NCBI RefSeq assembly: GCF_035994945.1
Contig: NZ_CP108677.1
Span: forward strand, 1,364,001-1,428,000
DNA length: 64,000 nucleotides
Direction of reading: 5' to 3'
Source: Streptomyces sp. NBC_01216
GTDB lineage: Bacteria > Actinomycetota > Actinomycetes > Streptomycetales > Streptomycetaceae
Each line of letters begins with the position of its first letter. The first letter of the stretch is position 1. The notes beneath the pieces were generated by a model that was not told the origin of the DNA, did no database searches, and was given only the letters and a program-made list of their open reading frames with translations. Positions 63,437 through 64,000 of the stretch are shown here, one piece after another. Position numbers and translations under genes: made by a program.

Positions 63437-64000
63437 GTGCGGGACGATGACGCGGGAACCGGACGGGAGTGGATCGAGCCGGACGAGCCTGAGGCGCGAC
63501 TCGGGGCGGCGGAGCCGGTGGGTCAGGCGGGGCAGGTGGGCCAGCGCCCGGAGGACGAGCCGGGACAGGGCGTGGTCACGGCCTTCGGGCGGCAACTGAA
63601 ACTGCTTCGGTTACGCGCCGGTCTGGAGCGGCCGGAGTTCGGGAAGCTGGTGGGCTACGCGGCCCAGTCGGTCGCCTCGTTCGAGCAGGGCCGCCGCATC
63701 CCGCCACCCCGGTTCATCGACCGGTCGGACGAGGTGCTGGACGCGGGTGGCGTCCTGAAGGCGCTGAAGGAGGAGGTGGCGCGGGCGCAGTATCCGGCCT
63801 TCTTCCGGGACATGGCGCGGTTGGAGGCGGAGGCGGTGGAGTTGTGCGCCTACGACACCCTGGTGGTCAAGGGGCTACTTCAGACCGAGGAGTACACACG
63901 TGCCGTACTGGCCATGCGGCGGCCCCTGCTGGACGAGGAGACCATTGAGACGCGCGTGACAGCCCGGTTGGCCCGCCACGAGATCTTCAATCGGTGGCCG
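63437..64000 (+). CDS. XRE-family regulator with DUF5753, 5' part (runs off the window)
   Basis: The frame is open from GTG 63437 to the window end (188 codons). The first ~40 residues are acidic and Gly/Gln-rich (DDDAGTGREWIEPDEPE). The XRE HTH follows (AFGRQLKLLRLRAGLERPEF, then VASFEQGRRIPPPRFID). DUF5753 begins with AVELCAYDTLVVKGLLQTEE. A later GTG (63569 region, MVTAFGRQLK) is an alternative start that many homologues would favour. Residue 59 is encoded by TTA (63611-63613), a rare codon that needs the bldA tRNA. Homologues pair with DUF397 proteins and RsbW-like ATPases to control development and antibiotics. Confidence 0.85.
   Translation, partial: MRDDDAGTGREWIEPDEPEARLGAAEPVGQAGQVGQRPEDEPGQGVVTAFGRQLKLLRLRAGLERPEFGKLVGYAAQSVASFEQGRRIPPPRFIDRSDEVLDAGGVLKALKEEVARAQYPAFFRDMARLEAEAVELCAYDTLVVKGLLQTEEYTRAVLAMRRPLLDEETIETRVTARLARHEIFNRWP

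Overview
The window is high-GC actinobacterial chromosome, almost certainly Streptomyces. Codon third positions are strongly G/C, GTG and TTG starts are common, and several gene sets occur in an order I recall from the Streptomyces core: murC-msrB, hemQ-hemY, hemE, the sporulation regulator whiI, rnd, fadA-fadB, dxs, an xylFGH-type sugar ABC operon with its ROK regulator, an ngcEFG-type sugar ABC operon, acnA and an HTH-MurA protein. A sigma-WhiG-type promoter lies in front of whiI. Species cannot be named from this sequence. Names are assigned by protein motifs and gene order only; no database search was run.

Layout. 1-5 kb: the 3' part of treZ, a hypothetical gene, a broken VOC-family gene, then an EF-G paralogue preceded by a 38-codon Arg-rich leader ORF with hairpins (candidate attenuator), then a decayed HATPase fragment. 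5-15 kb: msrB/murC, a RibD-C-type reductase divergent from zapE, an OsmC protein, a Tat-exported PhoX/DUF839 protein, a lipoprotein polysaccharide deacetylase, an AIM24 protein, a PTH2-like protein and an exported DUF4142 protein. 15.8-18.4 kb: a DUF692 (MNIO) enzyme fused to a DUF2063-like partner, translationally coupled to a TIGR04222-type membrane protein with a Gly/Ser/Cys repeat tail. 18.5-30.4 kb: an exported peptidase, heme genes of the coproporphyrin route, a DUF4349 lipoprotein, a CoA-disulfide-reductase-like flavoprotein, a DUF3000 protein, whiI, rnd and a ferritin-like protein. 30.5-39.5 kb: fadA-fadB, a propeller-like hypothetical, a NYN protein, an APC permease and dxs. 39.7-52.5 kb: xylFGH, rok7B7 and ngcEFG, all on the minus strand, divergent from a large secreted GH92 glycosidase. 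52.6-57.5 kb: acnA and, divergently, a MurA-like protein with an N-terminal XRE HTH.

After 57.5 kb the character changes. There are debris of two tyrosine integrases and a UvrD-like helicase, then an AIPR-family protein with a nuclease-like N-terminus (a plausible phage-defence gene), a Ser/Thr kinase with a helical-repeat tail, a RsbW-like ATPase and the start of an XRE/DUF5753 regulator carrying a rare TTA codon. This reads as an accessory island joined to the core.

The items most worth follow-up are: the MNIO fusion with its Cys-repeat membrane partner; the leader ORF before the EF-G paralogue; a GH92 enzyme with Gln where the catalytic acid Glu is expected; the HTH-MurA protein with palindromes in its divergent promoter region; the AIPR protein; and a family of six related palindromic repeats sitting mostly on gene 3' ends between 5 and 34 kb.
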